From NCBI GenBank assembly GCA_009767595.1, contig VSDK01018463.1, positions 582,966 to 646,965 of the forward strand: a DNA stretch of 64,000 bases, given 5' to 3'. The notes beneath the pieces were generated by a model. It saw only the letters and a list, made by a program, of their open reading frames with translations. It made no database searches and was not told the origin of the DNA. Position numbers and translations under genes: made by a program. Every line of letters begins with the position of its first letter. The stretch's first letter is position 1. Below, piece after piece: positions 49,901-63,400 of this stretch. The DNA comes from Symbiodinium kawagutii (taxonomy: Eukaryota; Sar; Dinophyceae; Suessiales; Symbiodiniaceae).

Positions 49901-52900
49901 TCTAGCTTCCATTGCTTTAGCTTCCATTGCTTTAACTGTCATCGCTTGAGCTTCCATTGCTTTAGCTTCCATTGGTTTCACTGTCATTGCTTTCATTTTC
50001 ATTGCTGTCACTGTCAGCGCTTTAGCTTCCATTGCTTCAGCTTGCATTGCTTTAACCGTCATTGCTCTACCTGCCATTGCTTTAGCGTCCATTGCTTTCA
50101 CTGTCATTGCTTTAGCTTCCATTGCTTTAACTTTTACTGCTTCAACTGCCTTGGCTTTAGCTTCCATTGCTTTACCTGCCATTGCTTTAGCTTCCAGCGT
50201 TTTAACTGCCATTGCTTTAGCTGTCACTGCTGTGCCTGTCACTGCTTTAGCTTCCATTGCTTTAATTGTCACTGCTTTAACCCCCATTGCTTCCATTGCC
50301 ATCGTTTTCAGCGTCGTGGCATTCAGCTTCCATTGCTTTCATTGTCATGGCTTTAGCTTCGAGCGCTTTAATTGTCAATGCTTCAGCTTCCATTGCTGTA
50401 ACTGCCCTTGCTTTAGGTTCCATTGCTTTGACGTTCATTGCTTTCACGGTCATTACATTTAGCTTCCAGTGCTTTAGCTTCCATTGCTTTAGTTTCCATC
50501 GCTTTAGCTTCCATTATTTAGCGTCCACCGCTTTAATTGCCATTGCTGTGGCTTCCATTGCTTTAACTCCCATAGCTTTAGTTGCCATTGCTTTAACTTC
50601 CACTGCTTTGATTGGCCTTGCTTTAGCTTCCATTACTTGAACTGTCAACGCTTTGGCTTCCATTGCTTTAATTGCGGTCGCTTGAATTTCCTTTGTTTGA
50701 TTGTCATTGCATTTAGCTTCCATTGTTTTTATTGTCATTGCATTTGGCTTCCAATGGCGTAACTGTCAATGCATTTAGCTTCCATTGCTTCACTGTCATT
50801 GTTTTAATTTCCAATGCTTTAATTGTCATGGGTTTAGCTTCCATTGCTTTAGATTGTTTCAACTGTCAGTACATTGAGTTTCCATTGCTTTTACTGTCAT
50901 AGCTTTAGCCCCCATTGCTTTAACTGTCATTGCAGTTAGCTTCCACGCTGTCGCTGTCACTGGTTTAGCTCCCGTTGCTTTAACTGTCAATGCTTTAATT
51001 TTCATCGCTGTGACTTTCATTGCATTAACTGCCACTGCTTTAGCTTCCATTGCTTTAACTGCCAATGTTTCAGCGTCCATTGCTTAATTGCCCTTTTTTG
51101 AATTGCCGTTGCTTCTAGCTTCCATTGCTCTAGCTTCCATTGCTGTAACTGCCATTGCTTTAACTGTCATTGCTTTCACTGTCAGCGCTTTAGCTTCCAT
51201 TGCTTTAACTGCCATTGCTAAAGCTTTCATTGCTTTCACCGCCACAGCTTTAACTGTCATTGCTTTAGCTTCCATCGCTTTAATCGCCACTGCTTTAATT
51301 GCCATTGCTTCAGCTTCCATTGCTTTAACTGCCATTGCTTTAGCTTCCATTGCTTTAACTTTCACTGCTTTAACTGTCATAGCTTTAGCTGCCATTGCTT
51401 CAATTGCCATTGCTTTCGCATCCATTGCTTCAACTGCCATTGCTTTAGCTTGCATTGCTTTAACTTCCATTGTTTTAATTGCCGATTCTTTAGTTTCCAT
51501 TGCTTTTACCGCCATTGCTTTAATTGCCAGTGCTTTCACTGCCAACGCTTCAATTGCCATGCCTTTAGCTCCCACTGCTTTAATTGCCATTGCTTTGGCT
51601 TCCAAGGCTTTTACTGCCATGGCTGCAGGTTCCATTGCTTTAATTGTCGTTTCTTTGGCTTCCATTGCTTGAACTGTCAACGCTTTAGCTTCCATTGCTT
51701 TCATTGTCATGGCTTGCACTGCCATTGTTTTAGTTGGCATTGCTTCAAATGTCGTGGCATTTAGTTTCCTTTGCTTTCATCGCCTTTGCTTCGGCTCCCA
51801 TTGCTTTAATTGTCAGTGCTTTGGCTGTCATTCTTTTAACTGCCACTGCTTTAGCTGTCAATGCTTCAACTTTCAATGCTTTAGCTTCCATTGCTTTAAC
51901 ATGCGTTGCTTTAACTGCCATTGCATTCGCTTCCACTGCTTGAACTGCCATTGCTTAATTTGTCATTGCTTCAGCTTCCTATTGCCTTAACTGCCTTTGC
52001 TTGAATTGCCATTGCGCGAACTTCCACTGCTTTAGCTTCCATTGCTTGAACTTTCAATGCTTCACTGTCATTGCTTTCGCTTCCACCGCACTAACTGCCA
52101 TGGCTCTCGCTTCTGTTGCTCCAACTGTCATTGCTTTAGCTTCCCCTGCTCCAGCTTTCATTTTTTAACTTCCATTGATTGAACTGTCATGGCTTTCGCT
52201 TCCATTGCTGCTTCCATTGCTTCAGCTTCCATTGCTTTAGCTGTCAATGCTTTAACTGCCGCTGCTCTTGCTGTCCATGCTTTAACTTCCATTGCTTTAA
52301 CTGCCATTGCTTTAACTTCCATTGCTTTAACTTCCATTGCTTTAACTGCCATTGCTTTAACTTCCATTGCTTTAACTGTCCTTGCTTTAGCTTCCTTTGC
52401 TTTAATTGTCACTGCTTTAGCCTCCGCTGCTTTAACTGCCATCGCTTCAGCTGCCATTGGTTTCAGAGTCAGTACATTTAGCTTTTACCGCTTTCACTGA
52501 CATTGCTTTAGCCTACTTGGCTTTAGCTTCCATTGCGTTAGCTTCCATTGTTTCAACTGCCATTGCTTTACCTTCCATTGCTTTAGCCTCCATCGCTTCA
52601 ACTGCCATTGCTTTGGCTTCCATTGCTTTAACTTTCATTGCTTCAACTGCCATTGCTTCAGCTGCCATTGCTCTCATTGTCACTACATTTAGCTTCCACT
52701 GCCTTCCCTGTCATTGCTTTAGCTTCCATTGCTTTCATTGTCATCGCTTTAGCTTCCATTGCTTTAACATGCATTGCTTTAATTGTCATGGCTTTCGCTT
52801 TCATTGCTCTAACTGCCATTGCTGTAGCTGTCAATGTTTTAATTGTCATTGCTTTAGCTTCCATTGCTTTAACTGTCATTGCTTGGACTCTCATTGCTTG

Positions 52901-55900
52901 AACGGTCACTGCATGTAGCTCCCACTGCTTTAACTGTCAATGCTTCAGTTTCCAATGCTTTAACTGTCAATGCTTTAGCGTCCATTGCTCTAATTGTCGT
53001 GGCTCTACCTTCCATCGCTTTAAGTGCCAGTGCTTTAGCTTCCATTGCTTTAACGGCCATGGCTTTAGCTTCCGTTGCTTTGGCTCCCACTGCTTTAACT
53101 TCACTTGCCTTAACTGTCATGGCATTTAGCTTCCATTGCTTTAACCGTCACGGCTTTGGGTCCATTGCTTTAATTGCCACTGCTTGAATTGTCATCGCTT
53201 TGGCTTCTATTGTTCAGTTTTCACCGCTTTTATTTCCAATGCTCTAACTCTCACTGCTTTGGTTTCCATTGCTTTAATTGTCATTGCTTTCGCTCCCCTT
53301 GCTTTAGCTGCCATTGCTTTACTTGTCGTTGCTCAAACTGTCCTTTCTTTCGCTTCCCTTGCTTTTATTGCCACTGCCTTAGTTCCATTGCTTTAACTGT
53401 CCCTGCTCTAATCTCCATCGCTTTAATTGTCATTGCTTAAGCTTCCATCGCTTTCACTGCCATTGCTTTCGCTTCCATTGCTTTAGTTTCGCTTGCTTGA
53501 ATGCCCACTGCTTGTGTTGTCATTGCTTTAGCTTTCATTGCTGTAACTGTCATTGCTTTCGCTTCTATTGCTTTGACTGTCTTTCCTTTGGCTTCCCTTG
53601 CTTTGTTGTCCAGGCTTCAACTTCCATTGCTTTAGTTGCCGTTGCTTTAACCGTCATTGCTTTAGCTTCTATTGCTTTAACTTCCGCGGCCCTAATTGCC
53701 TTCGCGTTAACTCCTATTGCTTTAGCATCCATCGCTTTACTCGTCAGTGGTTTAATTGGCATTGCTTTTGCTTCCATTGCTTTAACTTCCATTTTTTCTT
53801 GTCATTGCATTCAGCTTTCATTGCTTCAGCTGTCATCGCTGTAACCGTCACTGCATTTATCTTCCATTGCTTCAACTGTCATTGCTTTAGCTTCATTGCT
53901 TTCACTGGCCATGCTTTTAATTCCATTGCTTGAATTGTCTTTGCATCAATTGCCATTGCATTAACTGCCATTGCTTCAGCTGTCGTTGCTTTCACTGTCG
54001 TTGCATTTAGGTTCCATTGCTTTCGTTTCCATTGCTTTCAGTGTCATGGCTTTCGCTTCCATTGCTTTAACCGTCGTTGCTTTAATTGCCAATGCTTTGG
54101 TTTCCATTGCTTCAGTTCCCGCTGCTTTAACTGCCAGCGCTTCAGCTTCCCTTACTTTAACTGCCATTGCTTTAGGTGTCGTTGCTTTAACTGTCATTGC
54201 TTTAACGCCTCTTGCTTTAACTCTGATTGCTTTCGCCTCCACTGCTTTAACTGTCAATTGCCGCTGCGTTAATTGCCATTGCTTTAGCTTCCCTGGCTTT
54301 AATTTCCATTGCTTTAGCTTCCTTTTTTTATTGTCAGTGCTTCGGCTTCCATTGCTTTAACTGTCAGCGCTTTAGCTCCAATTGCTTTGACTGTCATTGC
54401 TTTCGGTTCCTTTGGTTTAACTTCCACTGCTTGAAATGTCCGCGCTTTAATTTTCATTGCTTGCACTGTCAATGCTTTGGCTTCCATTGCTTTAGCTTCC
54501 ATTTGCTTGAAAAATCCATTGCTTGAACTGTCACGGCATTAACTGCCATTGCTTTAGCTTCCATTGCTTCAACTTCCATTGCTTCAACTGTCATTGCATT
54601 TAGCTTCCATTGCTTTAACTGTCATTGCAGTGGCTTCCATTGCTTCCACTGTCATTGCTTGAGGTTCCATCTCTTGACCCATCAATGCTTGAACTTCCAT
54701 TGCTTGACCTGCCATTGCTTCAACTGTCATTGCTTTAGCTTCCATTCCTTTAACTGCCATTGCTTTAGCTTCCATTGCTTTAACTGTCACTGCTTGAGCT
54801 GTCATTTCTTTAGGTGTCATTGCATTAACTGCCATTGCTCCAGCTGCCGTTGCATGAATCGTCATTGCATTTAGTTTCGTTTTTTTGGCGTCCATTGCTT
54901 TAACTGCCATGGCTTTACTTTCCATTGCTTCAACTGTCATTACTTTAGGTGTCAATGGTTTAACTGGCACACTTTCGCTTCCATGGCTTCAGCTGCCATT
55001 GCTTTAGCTTCCATTGCTTTAATTTCCATTGCTTTGACTGTCAGTGCTTTAGCTAACATTGCCTTAAGTGCCGTTGCGTTAGCTGTCATTGCTTTAACTA
55101 TCACTGCTTTGGCTTTCATTGCTTTAATTGTCAACGCTTTAACTTCCATTGCTCTAATTTGCATTGCTTGAACCGCCATTGCTTTAGCTGGCATTGCTTT
55201 AATTGTCATTGCATTTAGCTTTCATTGCTTTCACTGTCATTGCTTCGGCTTCCATTGCTTTTATTTCCACTGCTTCAACTGCCATAGCTTTAGCTTCCGT
55301 TGCTTTAACTGCGATTGCTTTAGCTGCCGTTGTTTCAACTGTCATTGCTTTCGCTTTCATTGCTTTAACTGTCGCTGCTTTGGCTTCCAATGCTTTAACT
55401 GTCATTGCTTGAACTGTCATCGCTTTAACTGCCATTGCTTTAGCTTCCATTGCTTTAGCTTCCATTGCTTTAACTGCCAACGCTTTGGCTTCCATTGCTT
55501 TGCTTTAGCTTCCATTGCTTTAATTGTCATTCCTTTCGCTGCAATGGCATTAGCTGCTTTGATTTTAGCTTCGGTTGCTTCAACTTCCATTGCTTCAACC
55601 GCCATTGCTTTAGCTTCCATTGCTTGCGCTGTCATTGCATTAGCTGTCATTGCTTGTGCTGACATTGCTTCAACTGTCATCGCGTTAGCTTCCATCGCTT
55701 TAGCTTCCATTGCTTTAACATCCATTTATTTAGCTGGCCTTGCTTTTGCTTCCATTGCGCTAATTGACATTCCTTTAGCTTCCATTGCTTTAACTGTCAT
55801 TGCAGTGGCTTCCATTGCTTCAACTGTCATCGCATTTAGCTTCCATTGCTTTAACTGTCATTGCAGTGGCTTCCATTGCTTCAACTGTCATCGCATTTAG

Positions 55901-58900
55901 CTTCCATTGCTTTAACTGTCATTGCAGTGGCTTCCATTGCTTCCACTGTCGTTGCTTGAGCTTCCATCGCTTGACACATCAATGCTTGAACTTCCATTGC
56001 TTGAACTGCCATTGCTTGAATTGTCATTGCTTTGTTTTTCATTGCTCAAACTGTCAACGCATTCACTTCCATTGCTCTAAAACTGCCGTTGCTTTAACTG
56101 CCATTGCTTTAAATTCCATTGCTTTAATTTCCATGGCTTTAACTGCCAAGGCATTAACTGCCATCGTTGTAGCTTCCATTGCTTTAGTTTTCATTGCTTT
56201 ACATGCCATTGCTCTAACTTCCATTGCTGTAACTGTCATTGCTTTCGTTCCCGTTGTAATTGCCACTGCTTTAGCTTCCATTGCTTTAACTCCCATTGCT
56301 TTAGCTGCCATTGCTTTAGTTTTCATTTCTTTTACTGTCAATGCTTTTACGTCCGTTGCTTGAACTGTCATGGCATTCACTGCCATTGCTTTAGTTTCCA
56401 TTGCTCTAACGTCCATTGCTTTAAGTGTCCGTGCCTTAGCTGCCATCGCATTTAGCTTCCTTTGCTCTAGATTTCATTGCTTTAGCTTTCATCGCTTGAA
56501 CTGTCACTGCTTTGGCTTCCATTGCTTTAGCTTCTATTGCTTCAGCTTCTATTGCTTTAATTCCCTTTGCTTTCCATTGCTTCAACTTCCACTGCTTTAA
56601 CTCCTTCTGCTTTCACTGGCATGGCTTGAGCTTCCATTGCTTTAACTTCCACTGCTTTAACTTCCATTGCTTCAGCGGCCATTGATATAATTGTCATCGC
56701 ATTTAGCTTCCATTAGCTTCCATTACTTTCACTGTCATTGCTTCGGCTTTCAGTGCTTTAACTGTCAACGCTTTAGCTGCCATTGCTTTAAGTGTCACTG
56801 CTTTAGCTGCCATTGCTTTAGCTGTCATTCCTTTAGGTGCTTTGGCTTTCATTGCTTCAACCGGCATTGCTTTAACTTCCATTGCTTTAGCTGTCATTGC
56901 TTTAGCTGGCATTGCATTGGCTTCCATTGCTTCCCCTGTCATTGCTTTAGCTTCCATTGCTTGAACCGTCAATGCTTGCACTCCCATTGCTTGCACTGTC
57001 ATGGCATGAACTGCCGTTGCTTTAGTTTCCACTGCTTTAACCTTTATTGCTTTAACTGTCCTTGCCTTAGCTGTCATCGCGTTTAGCTTCCATAGCTTTA
57101 GTTTCCATCGCTTTAGCTTTCATCGCTTGAACTGTCAATGCTTCGGCTTCCATCGCTTTAGCTTCTATTGCTTCAGCTTCTACTGCTTTAGTTTCCATTG
57201 CTTTAAATCACGGCATTAACTTCCACTGCTTTAACTTCCTCTGCTTTAACTCGCATTGCTTTTGGCTTCCATTGCTTTAATGGTCATTGCTTGCACTGTC
57301 ATTGCTTTAGCGGTCATTGCTTTTACTGTCAATGCTTGTATTTCCATTGCTTCAACTGTCATGGCATTAACTGCCATTGCTTTAGTTTCCATTGCTTTAA
57401 CCTCCATTGCTTCCACTGTCCTTGCCTTGGCTGTCATCGCATTTAGCTTCCATTGCTTTAGTTTCCATTGCTTTAGCTTTTATCGCTTGAACTGTCAAGG
57501 CTTTGGCTTCCATAGCTTTAGCATCTATTGCTTCAGCTTCTATCGCTTTAATTTCCATTGCGTTAAATCATTGCAGTAGCTTCCACTGCTTTGATTTCCT
57601 CTGCTTTAACTGGCATTGCTTTAGCTTCCATTGCTTTAACTTCCGTTGCTTCAGCTGCCATTGCTTTAACTGTCATTGCATTTAGCTTCCATTGCTTTCA
57701 CTGTCATTGCTTCGGCTTTCATTGCTTTAACTGCCAATGCTTTAGCGGCCAGTGCTTCCATTGCTTTAACTGTCAGTTCTTTCGCTTTCATTGTTTTACT
57801 TGTCAGTGCTTTGGCTTTCAATGCTTCAACCGGCATTGCTTTAACTTCCACCGCTTTAGCTGTCATTGCTTTAGCTGTCATTGCATTTGCTTCCATTGCT
57901 TCCACTGTCATTGCTTTAGCTTCCATCCCTTGAACCGTGAATGCTTGAACTTTCATTGCTTGAATTGCCATTGCTTGAATTGTCATTGCTTTGGCTTTGA
58001 TTTCTCAAATTGTCAACGCTTTAACTTCCATTGCTTTCATTGCCATTTCTTTAATTGCCAATGCTTTAATTTCCATTGCTTTAAGTTCCATGGCTTTTGA
58101 TGCCATGGCATTAACTGCCATCGTTGTAGCTTCCATTGCTTTAGCTTCCATTGCTTTAGCTTTCATTGCTTTAAATGTCATTGCTCTAACTTCCATTGCT
58201 GTAATCGTCATTGCTTCAATTGCCGGCGCATTAATTGCCATTGCTTTAGCTTCCACTGCTTTCATTTCCATTGCTTTACATCCATTGCTTTCAAGGTCAT
58301 TGCTTGCACCGTCATTTCTTGAAATTTCCTTGCTTTTATTGTCAATGCTTTTACGTCCATTGCTTTCACTGTCATGGCATTAACTGCCGTTGCTTTAACT
58401 TCCATTGCTTTAACTCTCCTTGCCTTGGCTGTCATTGCATTTGGCTCCCTCTGCTTCCACTGTCACCGCTTTAGCTTCCATTGCTTGAACCGTCAATGCT
58501 TGAACTTCCATTGCTTGAACTGACATTGCTTGAATTGTCATTGCTTCGGCTTCCATTGCTCAAACTGTCAACGCTTTAACTTCCTCTGCTTTAACTGCCA
58601 TTGCTTTAACTTCCATGGCTTTAAATGCCATGGCATTAACTGCCATTGTTTTAGCTTCCATTGCTTTAGCTTCCATTGCTTCAGCTTTCATTGCTTTAAA
58701 TGTCATTGCTCTAACTTCCATTGCTGTAACTGTCATTGCTTTAATTGTCGTTGCATTAATTGCCATTGCTTTAGCTTCCATTGCTCTAAGTCCCAGTGCT
58801 TTAGCTGCCATTGCTTTAAGGGTTATTGCTTGCACTGTCATTGCTTTAGCTTTCATTGTTTTAATTGTCCTTGCCTGAGCTGTCATCGCATTTAGCTTCC

Positions 58901-61900
58901 ATTGCTCTAGATTCCATCGCTTTAGCTTTCCTCGCTTGAACTGCCACTGCTTTGGCTTCCATTGCTTTAGCTTCCATTGCTTTGAATCACTGCATTAACT
59001 TCCACTGCTTTAACTTCCTCTGCTTTAATTGGCATTGCTTTAGCTTCCATTGCTTTAACCGTCATTGCTTGCACTGGCATTGCTTTAGTTTTCATTGCTG
59101 TTGTTGTCAATGCTGTTACATCCAATGTTTCAACTATCATGGCATTAACTGCCATTGCTTTAAGTTCCATTGCTTTAGTTTTCATCGCTTGAACTGTCAA
59201 TGCTTTGGCTTGCATGGCTTTAGCTTCTATTGCTTCAGCTTCTATTGCTTTAGTTTCCATTGCGTTAAATCATTGCATCAACTTCCATTGCTTTAACTTC
59301 GTTTGCTTTCACTGGCATGGCTTTAGCTTCCATTACTTTAACTTCCATTGCTTCAGCTGCCATTGCTTCAACTGTCATTGCATTTAGTGTCCATCGCTTT
59401 CACTGTCATTGCTTCGGCTTTCATTGCTTTAATTGACGATGCTTTAGCTGCCATTGCTTCCATTGCTTTAACAGTCATTGCTTTAGCTTTCATTGCTTTA
59501 CCTCTCAGGGCTTTGGCTTTCATTGCTTCAACCGTCATTGCTTTAACTTCCGCTGCTTTAGCTGTCATCGCTTTAGCTGTCATTGCATTGGCTTCCATTG
59601 CTTCCACTGTCATTGCTTTAGCTTCCATCGCTTGAACCGTCAACGCTTGAATTTCCATTGCTTGAACTGTCATTGCTTGAATTGTCATTGCTTTGGCTCT
59701 CATTGCTCAAACTGAAACTTCCATGGCTTTAATTGCCATTGCTTTAATTGCCAGTGCTTTAATTGCCATTGCTTTGGGAGTTAATTCTTTAATTTCCATT
59801 GTTTGGATTTCCACGGCTTTAAAGGCCATGGCGTTAACTGCCATCGTTTTAGCTGCCATTGTTTTAGCTTCCATCGCTTTAATTTCCATTGCTTTAAATG
59901 TCATTGCTCTAACTTCCATTGCTGTACTAGTCATTGGTTTAATTGTCGTTGCATTAATTGCCACTGCTTTAGCTTCCATTGCTTTAAGTCCCATTGCTTT
60001 AGCTGCCATTGCTTTAACGGTTATTGCTTGCATTGTCATTGCTTTAGTTTTCATTCCTTTTAGTGTCAATGCTTTTACGTCCATTGCTTTCACTGTCATG
60101 GCATTCACTGCCACTGCTTTAGTTTCCTGTCCTCAACTTCCATTGCTTTAACTGTCCTTGCCTTAGCTGTCATCGCATTTAGCTTCCATTGCTCTAGATT
60201 CCATTGCTTTAGCTTTCATCGCTTGAACTGCCACTGCTTTGGCTTCCATTGCTTTAGCTTCCATTGCTTCAGCTTCTATTGCTTTAATTTCCTTTGCTTT
60301 AAACCATAGCATTAACTTCCACTGCTTTAATTCCTTCTGCTTTCACTGGCATTGCTTGAGCTTCCATTGCTTCAATTGTCATTGCATTTAGCTTCCATTG
60401 CTTGCATTGTCATTGCGTCGGCTTTCACTGCTTTAATTGTCAATGCTTTAGCTGCCATTGCTTTAATTGTCATTCCTTTCGCCTCCATTGCTTTAATTGT
60501 CATTTCTTTAGCTTTCATTGCTTCACCTGTCAGTGCATTGGCATTCATTGCTTCAACCGTCGTTGCTTTAACTTCCACTGCTTTAGCTGTCATTGCTTTA
60601 GCTGTCATTGCTTTAGCGTCTATTGGTTTAATTCTCATTGCTTTAGCTTCCATCGCTCTAATTTCCACTGCGTGAATTGTCTTCGCTGTAACTTCCACTT
60701 CTTTAATTGCCATTGCTTCCGCCTCCATTGCTTTAATTGTCATTGCTTTAACTGCCATTGCCTTAGCTTCCAGCGCTTTAGCTTCCATTGCTTCAGCTTC
60801 CATTGCTCTATCTGCCATTGCTTTAGCTTCCATGTTTTTTCCATTGCTCTATCTTCAGTCGCTTTACCTTCCATTGCTTTAGCTGCCATTGCTTTAGCTG
60901 TCATTGCTTGACCTGGCATTGCTTTAGCTTCCATTGCTTGAACAGTCAGCCCTTGAACTTCCATTGCTTTAACTGTCATTGCTGTAGATGCCGTTGCTTT
61001 AACTTCATGGCTTTAACCGCCCTTGCATTCACTGCCATCGCTTCAGCTACCGTGGCTTTAATTTCCATTGCTTTAATTGTTATTGCATTAACTGCCATTG
61101 CTTGAGCTGTGGTTGCTTTAACTTTCATTGCATTTAGTTTCCAGCGCTTGAACTTCCATTGCTTTAATTGTCATGGCTTTCGCTTCCATTGCTTTAACTG
61201 CCATTGCTTTAGTTGTCGTTGCTTTTTTTGTCACGGCTGTAACCTCCATTGCTTTAACTGGCATTGCTTTATCCTCCATGGCTTTCACTGCCATGGCTTC
61301 GATTTTCAGTGCTTTAATTGTCATGGCATCAGCTTCCATTGCTTTAGCTTGCATGGCTTAATTGTCCTTGCTTTAGCTTCCATTGCTTTAATTTCCATTG
61401 CTTTAACTGTCGTTGCATTCATTGTCATCGCATTGGGCTTCCATTGCTGTAGCTTCCATTGCTTCAGCTTTCACGGCTTTAACTGTCAATGCTTTGGCTT
61501 CCATTGCTTTAGCTTCTGCTGCTTTACTTTCTATTGCTTGAACTTCCATTGCTTTCACTGCCATTGCTTTAGCTGTCATTGCTTGAACTGTCAATGCTTT
61601 GGCTTCCGTTGCTTTAATTGCTAATGCTTTAACTTCCATGGCTTTAATTGTCATAAAATTTGGCCGCCATTGCTTTAGCTCTGTTTGCTTGAATTCGTAT
61701 TCCTTTAAATGTTTTTGCTTTAGCTTCCATTGCTTCAACTGTTTTTGCTTTTACGTCCATTGCTTCAAGTGTCAGTGCTTTAACTGCCATTGCTCTAAAT
61801 GCCATTGCATTTAGTTTCCATTGCTTTTAATGTCATTGCTTTAGCTTTCATTGCTTTCACTGTCAATGCTTTGGCTTCCATTGCCTTTAGCTTCCATTGC

Positions 61901-63400
61901 TTTAGCTGCCATTGCTTTAACTGCCATTTCTCCAGCTTCCATTGCTTTAATTGCCATTGCTTTAGCTGCCGTTGCTTTAACTGTCATCGCTTTAATTTCC
62001 ATTGCTTTAATTGGCAGTTCTTGAGCTTCCAGCGCTTTAATTGTAAACGCTTTTGTTTCCATTGCTTGAATTGTCAATGTTTTCACTTCCATTGCTTAAG
62101 TGTCGTTGCTATAGCTTCTATTGCTTTAACTGTCATTGCTTTGCCTTCCATTGCTTTCATTGTCATTGCTTGAATTGTCAATGCTTTAATTGCCATTACA
62201 GTAACGGTCAACTTTAGCGTCCATTGCGTTAACTGTGCTTCCATCTCTTGACTGCCATGGCTTTGGCTTCCATTGCTTTCATTGTCATGGCTTTCGCTGC
62301 CATTGCTTTAACTTCCGTTGCCTTAAGTGCCATTGCTTTAATTGCCATTGCCTTAGATTCCAACGCTTTAGCTTCCATTGCTTTAGCTTCCGTTGCTTGA
62401 GCTTCCATTGCTTTAATTGTCCGGGCTTTAGCTTCCATTGCTTTAGCTGTCATTGCTTTCGCTTCTTTTGCTCTAACTGTCATTGCTTTGGCTTCCATTG
62501 CTTGAACTGTCAATGCTTTAATTTCCATTGCTTTACTTGTCATGGCTTTAGCTGCATTGCTTTTGCTTCCACTGCTCTAATTGTGATTGCTTTAGCTTCC
62601 ATTGCTGTAATTGTCAATTCTGTACCTTCCATTCCTTTAATTGCCATTGCTTTCGCTTCCATTGCTTTAATTGTCATTGCTTTCGCTTTCATTGCTTTCA
62701 CTGTCAATGCTTTAACGTCCATTGATTTAATTGTCATAGCTTGAGCGGCAATGCTTTAACTGCCATTTTTTTTTCGTTGCATTTAGCTTCCAGCGCTTTC
62801 ACTTTCATTGCTTTGGCTTCCATTGCTTTAACTGCCAATGCTGTAGTTTCCATTGCTTCAGCCCCCACTGCTTTAACTGCCATTGCTTCAGCTTCCATCG
62901 CTTTAACTGCCATTGCTTTAGCCGTCGCTCTTTTAATTGCCATTGCTTTGATTTCCATTGCTTTAGTTGTCGTTGCTTTCGCCTCCACTGCTTTAATTGT
63001 CATTGCTTCAACGTCCACTGCTTTCATTGTCATTGCATTTAGCTTGCATTGCTTTACTTGCCATTGCTGCAGCTTCCGCTGCTTGCATTGTCAATGGTTT
63101 AATTTCTATTGCTTTAATTGTCATTGCTTTAATTGCCATCGCCTTAGCTTCCAGCGCTTTAGCTTCCATTGCTTCAGCTTCCATTCCTTTATCTGTCATT
63201 GCTTTAGCTTATATTGCTTTAACTTCAAACGCTTTAGGTGTTATTGCTTTAATTTCCATTGCTTCACATCTTTAATTGCCATTGCTTCTACTTCCATTGC
63301 TTCAGCTTCCATTGCTTTAATTATTTTTGCTTTAAGTTTCATTGCTTTGGTTTCTACTACTTTAAAGTATTATTGCTTTAATTGCCGTTGCTTGATTTGG
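43941..63400. repeat. 19.5-kb array of a 15-bp monomer, about 1,300 units
   Basis: Two alternating monomers, CATTGCTTTAACTGT and CATTGCTTTAGCTTC, with many point variants. Plus frames read FNCHC/FSFHC and LTVIA/LASIA. The minus frame reads AMTVK/AMEAK. These three frames lack stops in the consensus, giving frames up to 330 codons, while the other three contain TAA, TGA or TAG. At intervals of several hundred bases a 16-bp unit (CATTGCATTTAGCTTC) adds one base and shifts frame. I see no gene inside. Confidence 0.95.
56560..60350. repeat. higher-order repeats within the 15-bp array
   Basis: A signature tract without the usual 15-bp phase (AAATCATTGCA or similar, then ACTTCCACTGCTTTAACTTCC, then CTGCTTT) recurs near 56570, 57207, 57560, 58981, 59263 and 60298. 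The pairs 57207/57560 and 58981/59263 are about 1.7 kb apart, suggesting that a block of that size was duplicated. Confidence 0.6.

Noticed and set aside
49364-50356. 330-codon Cys/His-rich frame (FHCFNCHCF)
   Set aside because: A product of the 15-bp array, and frame is lost at the one-base-longer units. It resembles a metal-binding repeat only by coincidence of the monomer.
43941-63400. CRISPR array
   Set aside because: There are no unique spacers of constant length between repeats. The units are contiguous 15-mers, and the setting is eukaryotic.
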